Part shown: positions 43,021 through 51,395 of the stretch, piece after piece
Position numbering within the stretch: the stretch's first letter is position 1
How the letters are laid out: each line of letters starts with the position of its first letter
Assembly: GCA_029259845.1 (NCBI GenBank)
Contig: JAJDEI010000158.1
Span: 1 to 57,559 of the forward strand
DNA from: Planctomycetaceae bacterium
Lineage (GTDB): Bacteria > Planctomycetota > Planctomycetia > Planctomycetales > Planctomycetaceae
Direction: 5' to 3'
DNA length: 57,559 bases
Translations under genes and position numbers: made by a program
The notes under the pieces: generated by a model
The model's input: only the letters and a program-made list of their open reading frames with translations
Database searches by the model: none
What the model was told of the DNA's origin: nothing

Positions 43021-43394
43021 TGTATCCGTTGGATGGTGGTGCTCGCACATTTCAGGGTGGCTGGGGCGCTGTTGAGGCAGCGAAAACGTGTCCTGAGACC
43101 GAACACTGGGGCCGTCACGTGGCAGGGCCATTCCAAGTTTCACTTTGGAGAGGACCGACCGGGACAAGCTCAATGGGAACCCGAAGCGTCAGCGAGGAAG
43201 CGAACGTGAGTGAGCGATTCGTCCCTCGCTGACGCTTCGGGTGACGAGGTTGCCCAGCTTCAATCTTTGAACGGACCTGCGTCACGTGGCTCGTTCACTG
43301 TCCACAGCCCCAGAGTTCCGAGCGGCTGACTCATCATCGGTGTCAGATCGCCCCAACCACCCCCCCCACCAGTGAGCGGATGCACCCCTCCCTG
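43012..43394. repeat. R4 repeat element, copy interrupted by R2
   Basis: Reading the minus strand, the left arm (CAGGGAGGGGTGCATCCGCT, with the GGTTGGGGCG word) runs from 43,394 back to about 43,290, and the right arm (with GGTGTATCCG, GGTGGCTGGGGCG and CCGAACACTGGGGCC on the plus strand) covers about 43,012-43,112. Removing the 157-bp R2 element and one 10-bp duplication leaves about 216 bases, the size of the uninterrupted copy at 9217-9426. Confidence 0.85.
43123..43279. mobile_element. R2 element, copy 2: inserted in R4
   Basis: 157 bases, opposite in orientation to the copy at 25,018-25,173. Ends are CAGGGCCATTCCAAG (43,123) and, inverted, CAGGTCCGTTCAAAG (43,279). Perfect 10-bp duplications CGTCACGTGG flank it (43,113-43,122 and 43,280-43,289). 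The internal 19-bp stem is at 43,179-43,197 and 43,224-43,242, identical to that of copy 1. It carries no transposase gene, so it must have been mobilised by an enzyme encoded elsewhere. Confidence 0.92.
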
Positions 43395-43658
43395 ACATCG
43401 ATCGCGGGTTCGGTTGGCAACCGGGGCGCCAGTCGCGATGATCTTGGTTCGGCCTGGAGCCGCCGGCACTGACCGGCTGCTCATCATGGCAGGGGCGGCC
43501 TTCACCGCCGCATGACGCCGATCGTGCGGTCGTTCGTTCCTTCATTCCCAGGGCCAGGAGTGCGGCGGGCCAAGCAAATCGCGTGACCGGGAGGGGACGC
43601 GATCGAAATTGATCCAGTCCGGCGGGGGCCACTCCCGCCGGCGGAAGTCCCGTCCTTA

Positions 43659-45740
43659 TTGCCGATCCAACACGTCGTGCCTCACTCCAATCAACACGAG
43701 CCGCTCGCCGTCGCCCGTCTCACCATCTGGGATGCCAACGGTCCGGCGGGGCCGGTCTACGAACTTGTGCCGGGACATGTGACGACGATCGGGCGGCTGC
43801 CGATGAACGACGTCATCATCGATGATGACCTGTGCAGCCGTCAGCACTGCGAACTGTTCCTCGAAGCGGATGCGTGGACGCTCCGCGACCTGGGCAGCCG
43901 CAATGGCACGTTCGTCGACGAACGTCGTGTGTCACGGGATCTGCCTCTGCGGGACGGGCAGATCATCCGGATCGGCGGCGTCTCGTTTCGATTTTCGTCG
44001 GAACGCGAAAACGTTTCCGACCGGGCGAAGATCGAAACCGTGATGGCGTTGGAGGAAAAAACGTCGGAAGTTGAATTCGAAAGCGACTCGGCGATTGAAA
44101 GCGATTCCAACATTCTGCACCGGGCGAAGCAGAGCCGCTACGCAGTGGGGACTCTGTCGGAACAACGGAGCCGGGAGCTGGCCCACGGGATTAAGCATCT
44201 TTACCAGATGGCGATCCGGACGGCGGCGTGCCGGGACATTGGCGACCTGGCGGCGACGGCGTTGGACGGGCTGTTCGATGCTGTCAAGGCGGACATCGGG
44301 GCAGTGCTCATGCTCCGCAAGGGAAGCAACGGCCCGGCCGCCGCCCACCGCTTCCAACGGGTGGCCTTTCGCAAGCGGGTGAATCTGGAATACGAGCAGG
44401 TTTCCGAGACACTGACCCGGGAAACACTCGCCAAGAACGAAGCGGTGCTCGCGGAAGACTGGCAGTCGGACCAGCCGCTCGCCCGCCCCGGCTCCAAGAG
44501 CCTCGACGAGATGGAGGTCCGTAGCGTCATTTGCGCACCGATCCGCCTGCAGGGGCGGACCTGCGGCTTGATTCACCTGTACACGACCGGAGTGGAGCAA
44601 CGGCTCGATGAGGACGATCTGCATCTGACTTTGGCGGCCGCCGATCATTGTGCGACGGTCATCGCGTCGCTTGAGGAGCGAGCCGCGCTGAAACGCAATC
44701 TGCATCGCGTGGAACAGGTCAATGACTCGCTGCGGGAACAACTGGAGCAGGGCAGCCAACTCGTCGGCGAGAGCCTGTCCCTGCAGCGGCTCCGCGAACA
44801 GTCGATCCGGGTCGGGCCGACCGACGCGACGGTGTTGATTCGTGGTGAGAGCGGGGTGGGCAAGGAACTGGTCGCCCGTTTGATTCATCGCAGCAGCGGT
44901 CGCGGGGACCGGTCGCTCGTCTGTATGAACTGCGCGGCCCTCACCGAAAGCCTACTGGAAAGCGAACTGTTCGGTCACGAAAAAGGAGCTTTCACCGGTG
45001 CCACCGAGAAGAAAGCCGGCAAGTTTGAACAAGCCGATCAGGGGACGCTGTTCCTCGATGAAGTCGGCGAGATGAGCCTGGCGATTCAGGCGAAGTTTCT
45101 CCGCGTGCTGGAGGGACATCCCTATGAGCGTGTGGGGGGATCGCACCCCATCAACGTGGACGTCCGCGTGGTCGCTGCCACCAACCGGAACCTCGAAGAA
45201 GCCGTCAAGGAGGGATTGTTCCGGCAGGATCTCTACTTCCGGCTGCACGTCGTCCAGGTCAACATCGACCCGCTCCGCATCCGGCGGGACGACATCCCGG
45301 TCCTTGCCGGGCATTTTGTGGAGCGGTTCGCGCGAAGTACCGGCCGTCCCATTTGCGGACTGACTCCTGCCGCCGTGCAGGTTCTCACCGGCTATCATTG
45401 GCCGGGCAATGTCCGCGAACTGCAAAACACGATCGAGCGAGCCGTCATCCTGTGTCAAACGGACACGATCGATGTCCGCGACATTCAGTTGTCATCGCTC
45501 GAGGGGGGGGATTCCGGCATTCTGGTTTCCGCGGCAGCGGAGCCGGAACACTATCGTGAGACGACCATCGAGATGTTGGAGCAGTCTCACATTCTGGCCA
45601 CATTAGAGCATACCGAGTGGAACAAGACGCGGGCCGCACAAATCCTCGGAATCGAACGTTCGACACTCGACCGCAAGCTGAAACGTTACAATGTCTCACG
45701 ACCGGCCGAATCGCGGGCGGCCGATCCGGGAACCATGTAA
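43659..45740 (+). CDS. Sigma54-dependent activator with FHA and GAF sensor domains
   Basis: 693 residues from a TTG at 43,659. N-terminal FHA domain (about 25-110; [13 protein letters not shown] and [14 protein letters not shown]), which reads phosphothreonine. A GAF domain follows (about 175-340; [20 protein letters not shown]), then a coiled-coil linker. The AAA+ domain has Walker [16 protein letters not shown], the sigma54-contact loop GAFTGA, Walker [10 protein letters not shown], and the sensor region ending [12 protein letters not shown]. The C-terminal Fis-type helix-turn-helix is [21 protein letters not shown]. It should activate RpoN-dependent promoters after signals from a Ser/Thr kinase and a small ligand. 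No target promoter is obvious nearby. Confidence 0.95.
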   Translation: MPIQHVVPHSNQHEPLAVARLTIWDANGPAGPVYELVPGHVTTIGRLPMNDVIIDDDLCSRQHCELFLEADAWTLRDLGSRNGTFVDERRVSRDLPLRDGQIIRIGGVSFRFSSERENVSDRAKIETVMALEEKTSEVEFESDSAIESDSNILHRAKQSRYAVGTLSEQRSRELAHGIKHLYQMAIRTAACRDIGDLAATALDGLFDAVKADIGAVLMLRKGSNGPAAAHRFQRVAFRKRVNLEYEQVSETLTRETLAKNEAVLAEDWQSDQPLARPGSKSLDEMEVRSVICAPIRLQGRTCGLIHLYTTGVEQRLDEDDLHLTLAAADHCATVIASLEERAALKRNLHRVEQVNDSLREQLEQGSQLVGESLSLQRLREQSIRVGPTDATVLIRGESGVGKELVARLIHRSSGRGDRSLVCMNCAALTESLLESELFGHEKGAFTGATEKKAGKFEQADQGTLFLDEVGEMSLAIQAKFLRVLEGHPYERVGGSHPINVDVRVVAATNRNLEEAVKEGLFRQDLYFRLHVVQVNIDPLRIRRDDIPVLAGHFVERFARSTGRPICGLTPAAVQVLTGYHWPGNVRELQNTIERAVILCQTDTIDVRDIQLSSLEGGDSGILVSAAAEPEHYRETTIEMLEQSHILATLEHTEWNKTRAAQILGIERSTLDRKLKRYNVSRPAESRAADPGTM

Positions 45741-45789
45741 CCGAAGCCGTTTGGCCCCACGAATCAGGGCGATCCTCCGCAGTCCCAAG

Positions 45790-45807
45790 CCGGCGGCTGT
45801 GCCGTCG
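45790..45807. repeat. REP-like palindrome, single copy
   Basis: CCGGCGGCTGTGCCGTCG, a degenerate copy of the palindrome at 22,967, after the sigma54 activator. It is followed by TTCGACGGCA-like words that could be mistaken for a tRNA T-arm. Confidence 0.6.
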
Positions 45808-45950
45808 AACCAACACCAGAAGCGCCGGTCTGGCAACAAAGACAAAGCGTCCTTAACCGCTCGCCGCTTTGCCACTCCGCCCCACGTCGCGAAGACGTCT
45901 CAAGCCCAAACGCTCCCGCCACCACCCACCACCGCCAGCACCCTGCCTCC

Positions 45951-46727
45951 ATGTTTCGTGGCGATTTGATCATTGACGGCTACAACGTGCTGCACGCTGC
46001 CGGCCTGGCACCGCCATTGGGGAGTCCGCAGGGTTTGGAGCGATCGCGGCGGGCGCTATTGCATCTGATCTCCGGGAGGCTCTTGCCGCGCGAAAGAGAG
46101 CGGACCACCGTGGTCTTCGATGCGCCGGGCCGCGACACACCGGGCCGCCTGATGGGACCATCGCCGCCGCACGAAGTGGACGGGTTGTTGGTGGTGTTCG
46201 CCGACGGGAACGGAGACGCTGATGAAGAGATCGAGTGGCTGATCCGACAGAATTCAGCCCCGCGGCGGCTGTGCGTTGTGTCAAGCGATCATCGCTTGCA
46301 GAAGGCGGCGCGCCGCAGACGGGCCGCGTTCCTCGACAGCGACCAGTTCCTCGGGCATCTGGCCCGCCGGTTGTCGCAGGCGGAGCGTCAACAAGAGGAC
46401 GTCGAGCCGGCGGCCAAGCGGTCCGGGCGGCTCCCGCCCAGCGAGGTCGAAGCGTGGCTCCGTGTGTTTCAAGACTCGGAAGACGAGCGTTCTCCCGGCG
46501 CCCCCCATGAGCGTCGTGAGCACTCTCCACGGACCGCTGGCTCGCGGCGACCGGCGGCTTCCACAGACCGGCATCCGGGTTCGTCGCGACAGCCGCCTCA
46601 AGAGAACCCGACGGATGCGGAGAAGTCGAACGACGAGTTGCGTGATGCCGCGCGCGATCCTCCAATCGATGAGGTCGCGTTCTGGGAGTCGCGGATTCGC
46701 GAACTCGACGAGGAAGACTCTGTGTAA
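45951..46727 (+). CDS. NYN-domain (YacP-like) RNA-binding/nuclease-like protein
   Basis: 258 residues. The N-terminal domain is of NYN/YacP type: GDLIIDGYNVLHAAGL holds the first acidic residue, TTVVFDAPG the second, and VVFADGNGDADEEIEWLI plus CVVSSDHRLQ the others. These PIN-like folds cleave RNA; in Bacillus the YacP protein has mRNA-processing activity. The last ~110 residues are basic, Pro/Arg/Ser-rich and probably disordered (including RPAASTDRHPGSSRQPP), followed by an acidic end with ELDEEDSV. It is alone on its transcript as far as I can tell. The ATG at 45,951 is the first in the frame. Confidence 0.88.
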   Translation: MFRGDLIIDGYNVLHAAGLAPPLGSPQGLERSRRALLHLISGRLLPRERERTTVVFDAPGRDTPGRLMGPSPPHEVDGLLVVFADGNGDADEEIEWLIRQNSAPRRLCVVSSDHRLQKAARRRRAAFLDSDQFLGHLARRLSQAERQQEDVEPAAKRSGRLPPSEVEAWLRVFQDSEDERSPGAPHERREHSPRTAGSRRPAASTDRHPGSSRQPPQENPTDAEKSNDELRDAARDPPIDEVAFWESRIRELDEEDSV

Positions 46728-47092
46728 CCAAGCCCCTGGGTGCGGCGATGGTTCGAACGGTCGGATCGGCCTTTCCGCATCGCCGGCACCGCCCAAGCCG
46801 ATGGCTTCGCCATCGGACGATCGTGGGTGATGTCTGTACCGGACGGTGGAATGATGCTTGCCAAACGGCTTCGCATCTGCCCGACAGCAAAGCCGTCGGC
46901 TTGGGGTGAGAAATTCGCAAAGACATTGGCCCGCCCCTCGTTTGATGTCACACACAAATCGGCGCGGGCCCCGAACCGCGACGGATGGGATTGACGGCCC
47001 TGTCTCGCCGCTCCACAATCGTGATCAAGAGTTATCTGACTCAGTTGCCTCATTGTCCCGAGTTGATGGGCCGAATCTCGCCCGGAGCAGGA
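46728..47092. repeat. 365-base region with a REP-like palindrome pair
   Basis: Contains CCGATGGCTTCGCCATCGG (46,798-46,816) and an inverted partner GACAGCAAAGCCGTCGGC (46,883-46,900), about 70 bases apart; the same kind of pair as at 22,967-23,028. The rest contains no gene; the open frame of the following lipoprotein extends back to 46,985, but GGAG at 47,084-47,087 and the lipobox position favour the ATG at 47,093. Confidence 0.65.
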
Positions 47093-47983
47093 ATGCGGTG
47101 GACGTCTTCGTTGAAACGTGTCGGTCGACCGCCGCTGTGGCGGCGTTGGCTGTTGGCGGTTGCGACAGTCGGCACTTGGGGGTGCGGCTCGCAGGCCTAT
47201 CAGCAGCGACTGGAAGAGACGGTCACCTATTTTGAGTACCGGGATCGGGTCAATCGCGAATTGGGCCGGGCGTGGAGCGAGAAGGGCATTTCGCTGCAGC
47301 CCCCGCGGCAGTTCCGCCTGGTCCCCGCGCCGGCAGTCCCCGCCTTCGCGGACGGAGATGAGGAGGCGGCCTTCATCGATTCCTCCGAGGACCCCCGCCA
47401 GCCGCACTATCTGGGGGTCGAACTTCCGGGGCTCGTTGCAGCCTGGGAGGCCAGAGTCGACGTCGAGACCGGCGATTCGCAGGGGTTGCAGACGGCCTAC
47501 CTGTACGTGCTCAGCAACTACGACCGCTACTTGCAACAACAAAGCGACGACGGTGCCCCTGCCGATCCGCTCCTGCTGATCACCGATGCGGAAAACCAAG
47601 TGTCACGGGCTGTGGGCGTCTTTCTTCAGGAGGAAAGAAGCCGCTCGGGACAAGAAAAGAACCGCCGCTACGGTGAGACCGTGCCCGGGGGACTGCCGGA
47701 CACCAAGTATCACCCGCAGCAGCAGTTCACCGCCGTCACATTTTCACCGGAGGTGCAGCCGACCGACGTGCCGATCGAAATGCAGCTGTACGAATGGGAG
47801 GGCAAGAAGACTCAGGTGGCCATTCTGATGGTCTACCCGGCAGGGATCAGTCCGCGGGAGGATCTGCCGAATCGGCTGCTGTTTGCGTTGGAGACGTTTC
47901 AGGCGAGCGACCAGCTTCCCAGCGTTGCCGGCTCAGGCTCAACGGCACCCGGCCCCGCCAGCCAACGGGGTCCCGCATTCTAG
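47093..47983 (+). CDS. Lipoprotein of unknown function
   Basis: 296 residues from ATG 47,093 (MRWTSSLKR). The signal peptide ends in a lipobox VGTWGC with Cys near residue 29, so it is lipid-anchored. The mature protein has beta-rich parts (YLGVELPGLVAAWEARVDVE, VTFSPEVQPTDVPIEMQLYEW) and a C-terminal polar tail (SVAGSGSTAPGPASQRG). No known family; the rough pattern resembles planctomycete-specific envelope lipoproteins. The stop codon TAG (47,981-47,983) lies in the left direct repeat of the R5 element, but the reading frame would still end in TAA without the insertion. Confidence 0.7.
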   Translation: MRWTSSLKRVGRPPLWRRWLLAVATVGTWGCGSQAYQQRLEETVTYFEYRDRVNRELGRAWSEKGISLQPPRQFRLVPAPAVPAFADGDEEAAFIDSSEDPRQPHYLGVELPGLVAAWEARVDVETGDSQGLQTAYLYVLSNYDRYLQQQSDDGAPADPLLLITDAENQVSRAVGVFLQEERSRSGQEKNRRYGETVPGGLPDTKYHPQQQFTAVTFSPEVQPTDVPIEMQLYEWEGKKTQVAILMVYPAGISPREDLPNRLLFALETFQASDQLPSVAGSGSTAPGPASQRGPAF

Positions 47984-48097
47984 TGCGGCATCGTTTTAAG
48001 TGTAGCGGGTTTTGGCGGCGTTACGGGGCGGTTATGAGGCATATCAGCGTCCACAAGCGTCCAGACGACGCTACACTTAAAAGCCGCCCGCATTCTA
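47972..48097. mobile_element. R5 MITE-like element with 11-bp direct repeats
   Basis: Direct repeats CCCGCATTCTA at 47,972-47,982 and 48,087-48,097 (CCCGCATTCTARTGCG if one mismatch is allowed) enclose about 104 bases that begin GTGCGGCATCGTTTTAAGTG and end, inverted, CGGCTTTTAAGTGTAGCG. The 14-base core TTTTAAGTGTAGCG is a perfect terminal inverted repeat. No gene is inside. It sits at the 3' end of the lipoprotein gene, upstream (in minus-strand sense, beyond the stop) of glgC. Confidence 0.75.
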
Positions 48098-48169
48098 ATG
48101 CGACCCGATGTCTCGGTCATCTGAGAGAAGAAGCCGGGCCGGAAAACCGAGGGGGGGCAAGGGCGCCAA

Positions 48170-49453
48170 TCAAAGGCGCCAGCCGTCGGGGAGAATCGCA
48201 GAGCGCGGCGCGATGGGGACGCCGTCCCGGACGACGACCGGGCCATGTTCGGCGTCGGTTTCCCCGGTCGGCTTGATGATGACGTCGCGGCCAATTCGGC
48301 AGTTCTTGTCAACGATCGCGTTTTCGACCACGGTGCCGTCTCCAATCCCGAGGGCAGGACGTCCGAGCAACGCGTTTTCTACGTCGTGCTCGCTGTTCTC
48401 AAAGTAGTCCGCCCCCATCAGCACACAATTGCGGATCGTCACGTCCTTGCCGATCCGGCAGCGGATGCCGATCAGGCTGTTCTCGATGACGGTGCCATCG
48501 TCAATGTGGCAACCATCGGCGATCAGGCTGCCGGTGATCGTCGCTCCATCGATGCGTGTCGCCGGAAGGAATCGCGGGCGGGTGTAAATGGGCGCGTCTT
48601 CGAGGTCGAAGCGGAACGGCGGGGTCCGCTGGGCCAGTTGCAGATTACATTCGTAGAACGCCCGAATCGTTCCGATGTCCTCCCAATACCCGTCGAACAG
48701 ATGCACTTGCACATGGCGGGAGCGGATCGCAGCGGGAAAGACCCCTTTTCCGAAGTCTTCGTAGTCTGTCTTTTCCAGCAGATCGACCAGCGTGTCCCGG
48801 TTGAACAGATAGATGCCCATGCTGGCGAGGCAGTCGCGTCCGCCGCTTTCGATCCCGCGGGCATCGAGCCAAGCCGGGTCGGTGCGCACGAGAGACAGCT
48901 CCTTTTCGCTGGAAGGCTTCTCCAGAAAGCCCTCCACACGCCCCGTGTCGTCGAGCCGCATGATGCCGAATGAGGACGCCTTTTCGCGGCCGACGGGCAA
49001 TGCGGCGATCGTCACATCCGCGTTGCACTGCTGGTGGTCGCGGAGCATCGCCTCAAAATCCATGCGATACAACTGGTCGCCGGAGAGGATGAGGACGTAA
49101 TCGATGCCATGCTGCTGGATGTAACGCAGGTTTTTGCGAACCGCGTCGGCCGTTCCCTGGTACCAGTCTTCGCCGACACTGTTGGTTTGCTGGGCCGCGA
49201 GAATCTCGACGAATCCCCCGTGAAACGGGTCGAAGCGGTACGTCTCCCGGATGTGCCGGTGCAGGCTGACGGAGTTGAACTGTGTCAGCAGGTAAATGCG
49301 GCTGATCTCGCTGTTGAGACAGTTGGAGATCGGGATGTCGATCAGCCGGTACTTGGCAGCCAGCGGAACTGCCGGTTTGGACCGCTCCGCCGTCAGCGGC
49401 AACAGCCGGGTTCCCTTGCCACCGCCAAGAATGAGACAGGCCACATTGTTCAT
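48170..49453 (-). CDS. glgC: Glucose-1-phosphate adenylyltransferase
   Basis: 427 residues from ATG 49,453 (MNNVACLILGGGKGTRLLP). GlgC makes ADP-glucose from glucose-1-phosphate and ATP for glycogen synthesis. Visible: GGGKGTRLLPLT, KYRLIDIPISNCLNSEI, QGTADAVRKNLRYI, DYVLILSGDQLYRMD (catalytic Asp), ASMGIYLFNRDTL, GYWEDIGTI, and a left-handed beta-helix C-terminal domain with ENSLIGIRCRIGKDVTI. All expected residues are present. No other glg genes occur nearby. The R5 element lies behind its 3' end. Confidence 0.96.
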   Translation of the reverse strand: MNNVACLILGGGKGTRLLPLTAERSKPAVPLAAKYRLIDIPISNCLNSEISRIYLLTQFNSVSLHRHIRETYRFDPFHGGFVEILAAQQTNSVGEDWYQGTADAVRKNLRYIQQHGIDYVLILSGDQLYRMDFEAMLRDHQQCNADVTIAALPVGREKASSFGIMRLDDTGRVEGFLEKPSSEKELSLVRTDPAWLDARGIESGGRDCLASMGIYLFNRDTLVDLLEKTDYEDFGKGVFPAAIRSRHVQVHLFDGYWEDIGTIRAFYECNLQLAQRTPPFRFDLEDAPIYTRPRFLPATRIDGATITGSLIADGCHIDDGTVIENSLIGIRCRIGKDVTIRNCVLMGADYFENSEHDVENALLGRPALGIGDGTVVENAIVDKNCRIGRDVIIKPTGETDAEHGPVVVRDGVPIAPRSAILPDGWRL

Positions 49454-49575
49454 GCGGCTAATAGAACAGAAATGCAGCGGGGTTGCAAACCGTCGTTGCA
49501 CGGAGTCAAGCCGCTCCGTTTATCCCGTCTGGGCAACCTCCGAAAGGGCGAGGCTCCCGGCTTTGATACCGCGGC

Positions 49576-50943
49576 TTAATGGAAGCGGAACTCGCCGCCG
49601 ACGGTGACCCCGTCCACGAACATCCCTTCCTGGCGGCCGTTGAGCACGATGTTGGGCTGGCTGCCGTTGATGGAATCGTAGATCACGTTGTCCGTCGACC
49701 GCGAGATGCTGTCGAGGTAGTACAACTGGTAACTGACGAACAGCGACAAGTGTTTGCCGAGATGAAGTTTGCCGTACACGGAAAGATCGAGACCGGGAGC
49801 AAATTCGGTATCTGCCTGCTGGGTCGTCTGGATGCCTTCGGTGGCTGAGAAAATCTGGTCGCTGGAGACCCGGTCGTTGTGGCGGTTGAGGCCCATCATG
49901 AACTTGGGGGTCACGCCGAGCGTGAAAAACTCATGCTCAAACTCAACGCGAACGCCGACCTGAGGAGCGAACACGTCATTCTTCGCACTGGAACTGATGC
50001 GGTGGTTCAGCACAATGTCGTCAGTCGGGTCGGTGACATCCTGCTGGTCAATATCCGTCCCGAAGATATCAAAATTGTCCCAGAAACGGACGTACTGGAA
50101 TCCGAACAGCGGCTGAATGCTCAGAGGCTGGTTCGGTGTGAGCGGATGCATGATGAAGTTGGCTTCGGTGGAGAAAAACCGCGACGTCAACTGCACATTC
50201 AAGCCTTCGCTGAACAGAATCATGGTCGTGTCGCTGGGAGCGCCGTTGTTCAACAATGTGACAGCCGGGAAGACCGTGCTGAACGCGTTGAAGTCGGTGA
50301 ACGGCGCATCCGAAAGCTTACTGTCCGATTGCTCCAACGCGGAGACGCTCGCCTCGAACAAGCCGATGCGGGTCGGAAGGCCAAATACGCCGCGGACCCC
50401 GTTGTTACCGGTCTGACTGACCGAATCCAGGTTGGAGAGCCGCGCTGCTCCCACAACAACCTGCGAAACAGGGTTGACAGCGTTAAACTGTTCGCGTTCT
50501 CCGCCGCTGGCACGGGGTGCACCGACAAACTGCCGCCCCGGATCATCCAAAGTCCAATTCAAGTACTCGAAACGAACGTAGGCATGCTGAAATGCACTGG
50601 AGAATGCTGCCAGCGCTTCGGCATCGCGATGCGAGAAACGGTCGTCCGGCAGCAGTTCATAGATTGTGTCCGTACCATGGCCGCCCCCGGGACCGCACGA
50701 AGGACATCCCGGCCCGGAGGCATACGCGGAAGGCCCGTAGGGGCCGCTGGGGTAAGCAAACGAAGCCGGTTGGATCGGCCCCTGGGCGACGCCGGTCGCC
50801 GGCAGCATGGCCGCGAATCCCGCAACGAGTGCCCACGCGGAACTGATCCACCGCCGCCGGCGGTCTGCATGACGTCCACCGGCGCAGGGGGATTCCCCTG
50901 CGGCGACCAACCGGCTGCGAGTCCCTGATCCCGTTGGATGCAT
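49576..50943 (-). CDS. BBP7-like outer-membrane beta-barrel protein
   Basis: 455 residues from ATG 50,943 (MHPTGSG). A signal peptide ends near TGVAQGP. A Gly/Tyr/Ser-rich segment follows (SGPYGPSAYASGPGCPSCG), then about 330 residues of alternating beta strands: YVRFEYLNWTLDD, PTRIGLFEASVSALEQ, FRFH at the very end (a terminal Phe/His as in outer-membrane porins). I recall this layout, GPGCPSCGP plus a beta barrel, as the BBP7 family of planctomycete outer-membrane proteins. Function unknown; transport or structural. The family name is from memory and should be taken as likely. Confidence 0.75.
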   Translation of the reverse strand: MHPTGSGTRSRLVAAGESPCAGGRHADRRRRWISSAWALVAGFAAMLPATGVAQGPIQPASFAYPSGPYGPSAYASGPGCPSCGPGGGHGTDTIYELLPDDRFSHRDAEALAAFSSAFQHAYVRFEYLNWTLDDPGRQFVGAPRASGGEREQFNAVNPVSQVVVGAARLSNLDSVSQTGNNGVRGVFGLPTRIGLFEASVSALEQSDSKLSDAPFTDFNAFSTVFPAVTLLNNGAPSDTTMILFSEGLNVQLTSRFFSTEANFIMHPLTPNQPLSIQPLFGFQYVRFWDNFDIFGTDIDQQDVTDPTDDIVLNHRISSSAKNDVFAPQVGVRVEFEHEFFTLGVTPKFMMGLNRHNDRVSSDQIFSATEGIQTTQQADTEFAPGLDLSVYGKLHLGKHLSLFVSYQLYYLDSISRSTDNVIYDSINGSQPNIVLNGRQEGMFVDGVTVGGEFRFH

Positions 50944-51395
50944 AACTTCGTCCCTGAGTCGTCGACTGGCTGAACTCGGAATGGCAGATCGAAGCCCGCC
51001 CCGCAAGCGACACACTCCGCGCACGGGTAGGACATTCTTTCCGATGTATCGGTCATGCCGAATGTGGGGCTTCGGTAAACTTTGTCGAATTCCGACGAGT
51101 TTGCCGATTGTGCCGCGCCCGAATAAGAGCTTGGCGATGCAAAGCCAGATCAGGGTTCGGGGAAAGTGGCGCAAACTAAGACCGATTGCGACGACCTGGT
51201 GCCCCTCAGCCGACGGGCAAGCGAACGTCCCGATCCGACGGCTTTGCCGTCAAACCAACATCACGGGCGTCTGGTCCGGACGTCGGGTTTGGACGTCGAC
51301 GCAGCCAACCGCACGAGCCGAACAAGCGCAGTCCCGCACTGCGGTCGTTCCTGACCTTGCGGCACGATCGCCCTCCAGCAGTTTCTGCCGACGGA
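50944..51395. other. 452-base intergenic region
   Basis: Between two minus-strand genes. It contains one copy of the REP-like palindrome CCGACGGCTTTGCCGTC (51,235-51,251), with an outer imperfect partner CCGACGGGCAAGCG (51,210-51,223). No gene is supported. Promoter elements for the barrel gene must lie near 50,950-51,100, but no convincing -35/-10 boxes were found. Confidence 0.45.

Larger units (their letters stand above)
42689..43658. other. 970-base intergenic cluster of nested repeats
   Basis: No gene. It contains in order an R3 copy (about 42,884-43,020, reverse), the right arm of an R4 element (from about 43,012), a 10-bp duplication, the R2 element (43,123-43,279), the other duplication and the left arm of R4 (up to about 43,394). 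It lies between the divergent propeller gene and the FHA-GAF-sigma54 regulator. The remaining 43,400-43,658 shows no further structure; a purine-rich GGAAG near 43,642 precedes the TTG start at 43,659. Confidence 0.8.

Noticed and set aside
45790-45890. A tRNA-like stretch on the minus strand with GGTTAAGG and GGTTCGA words
   Set aside because: The T-arm and acceptor stems do not pair, and the GGTTCGACGG part is the REP-like palindrome also found at 51,235.
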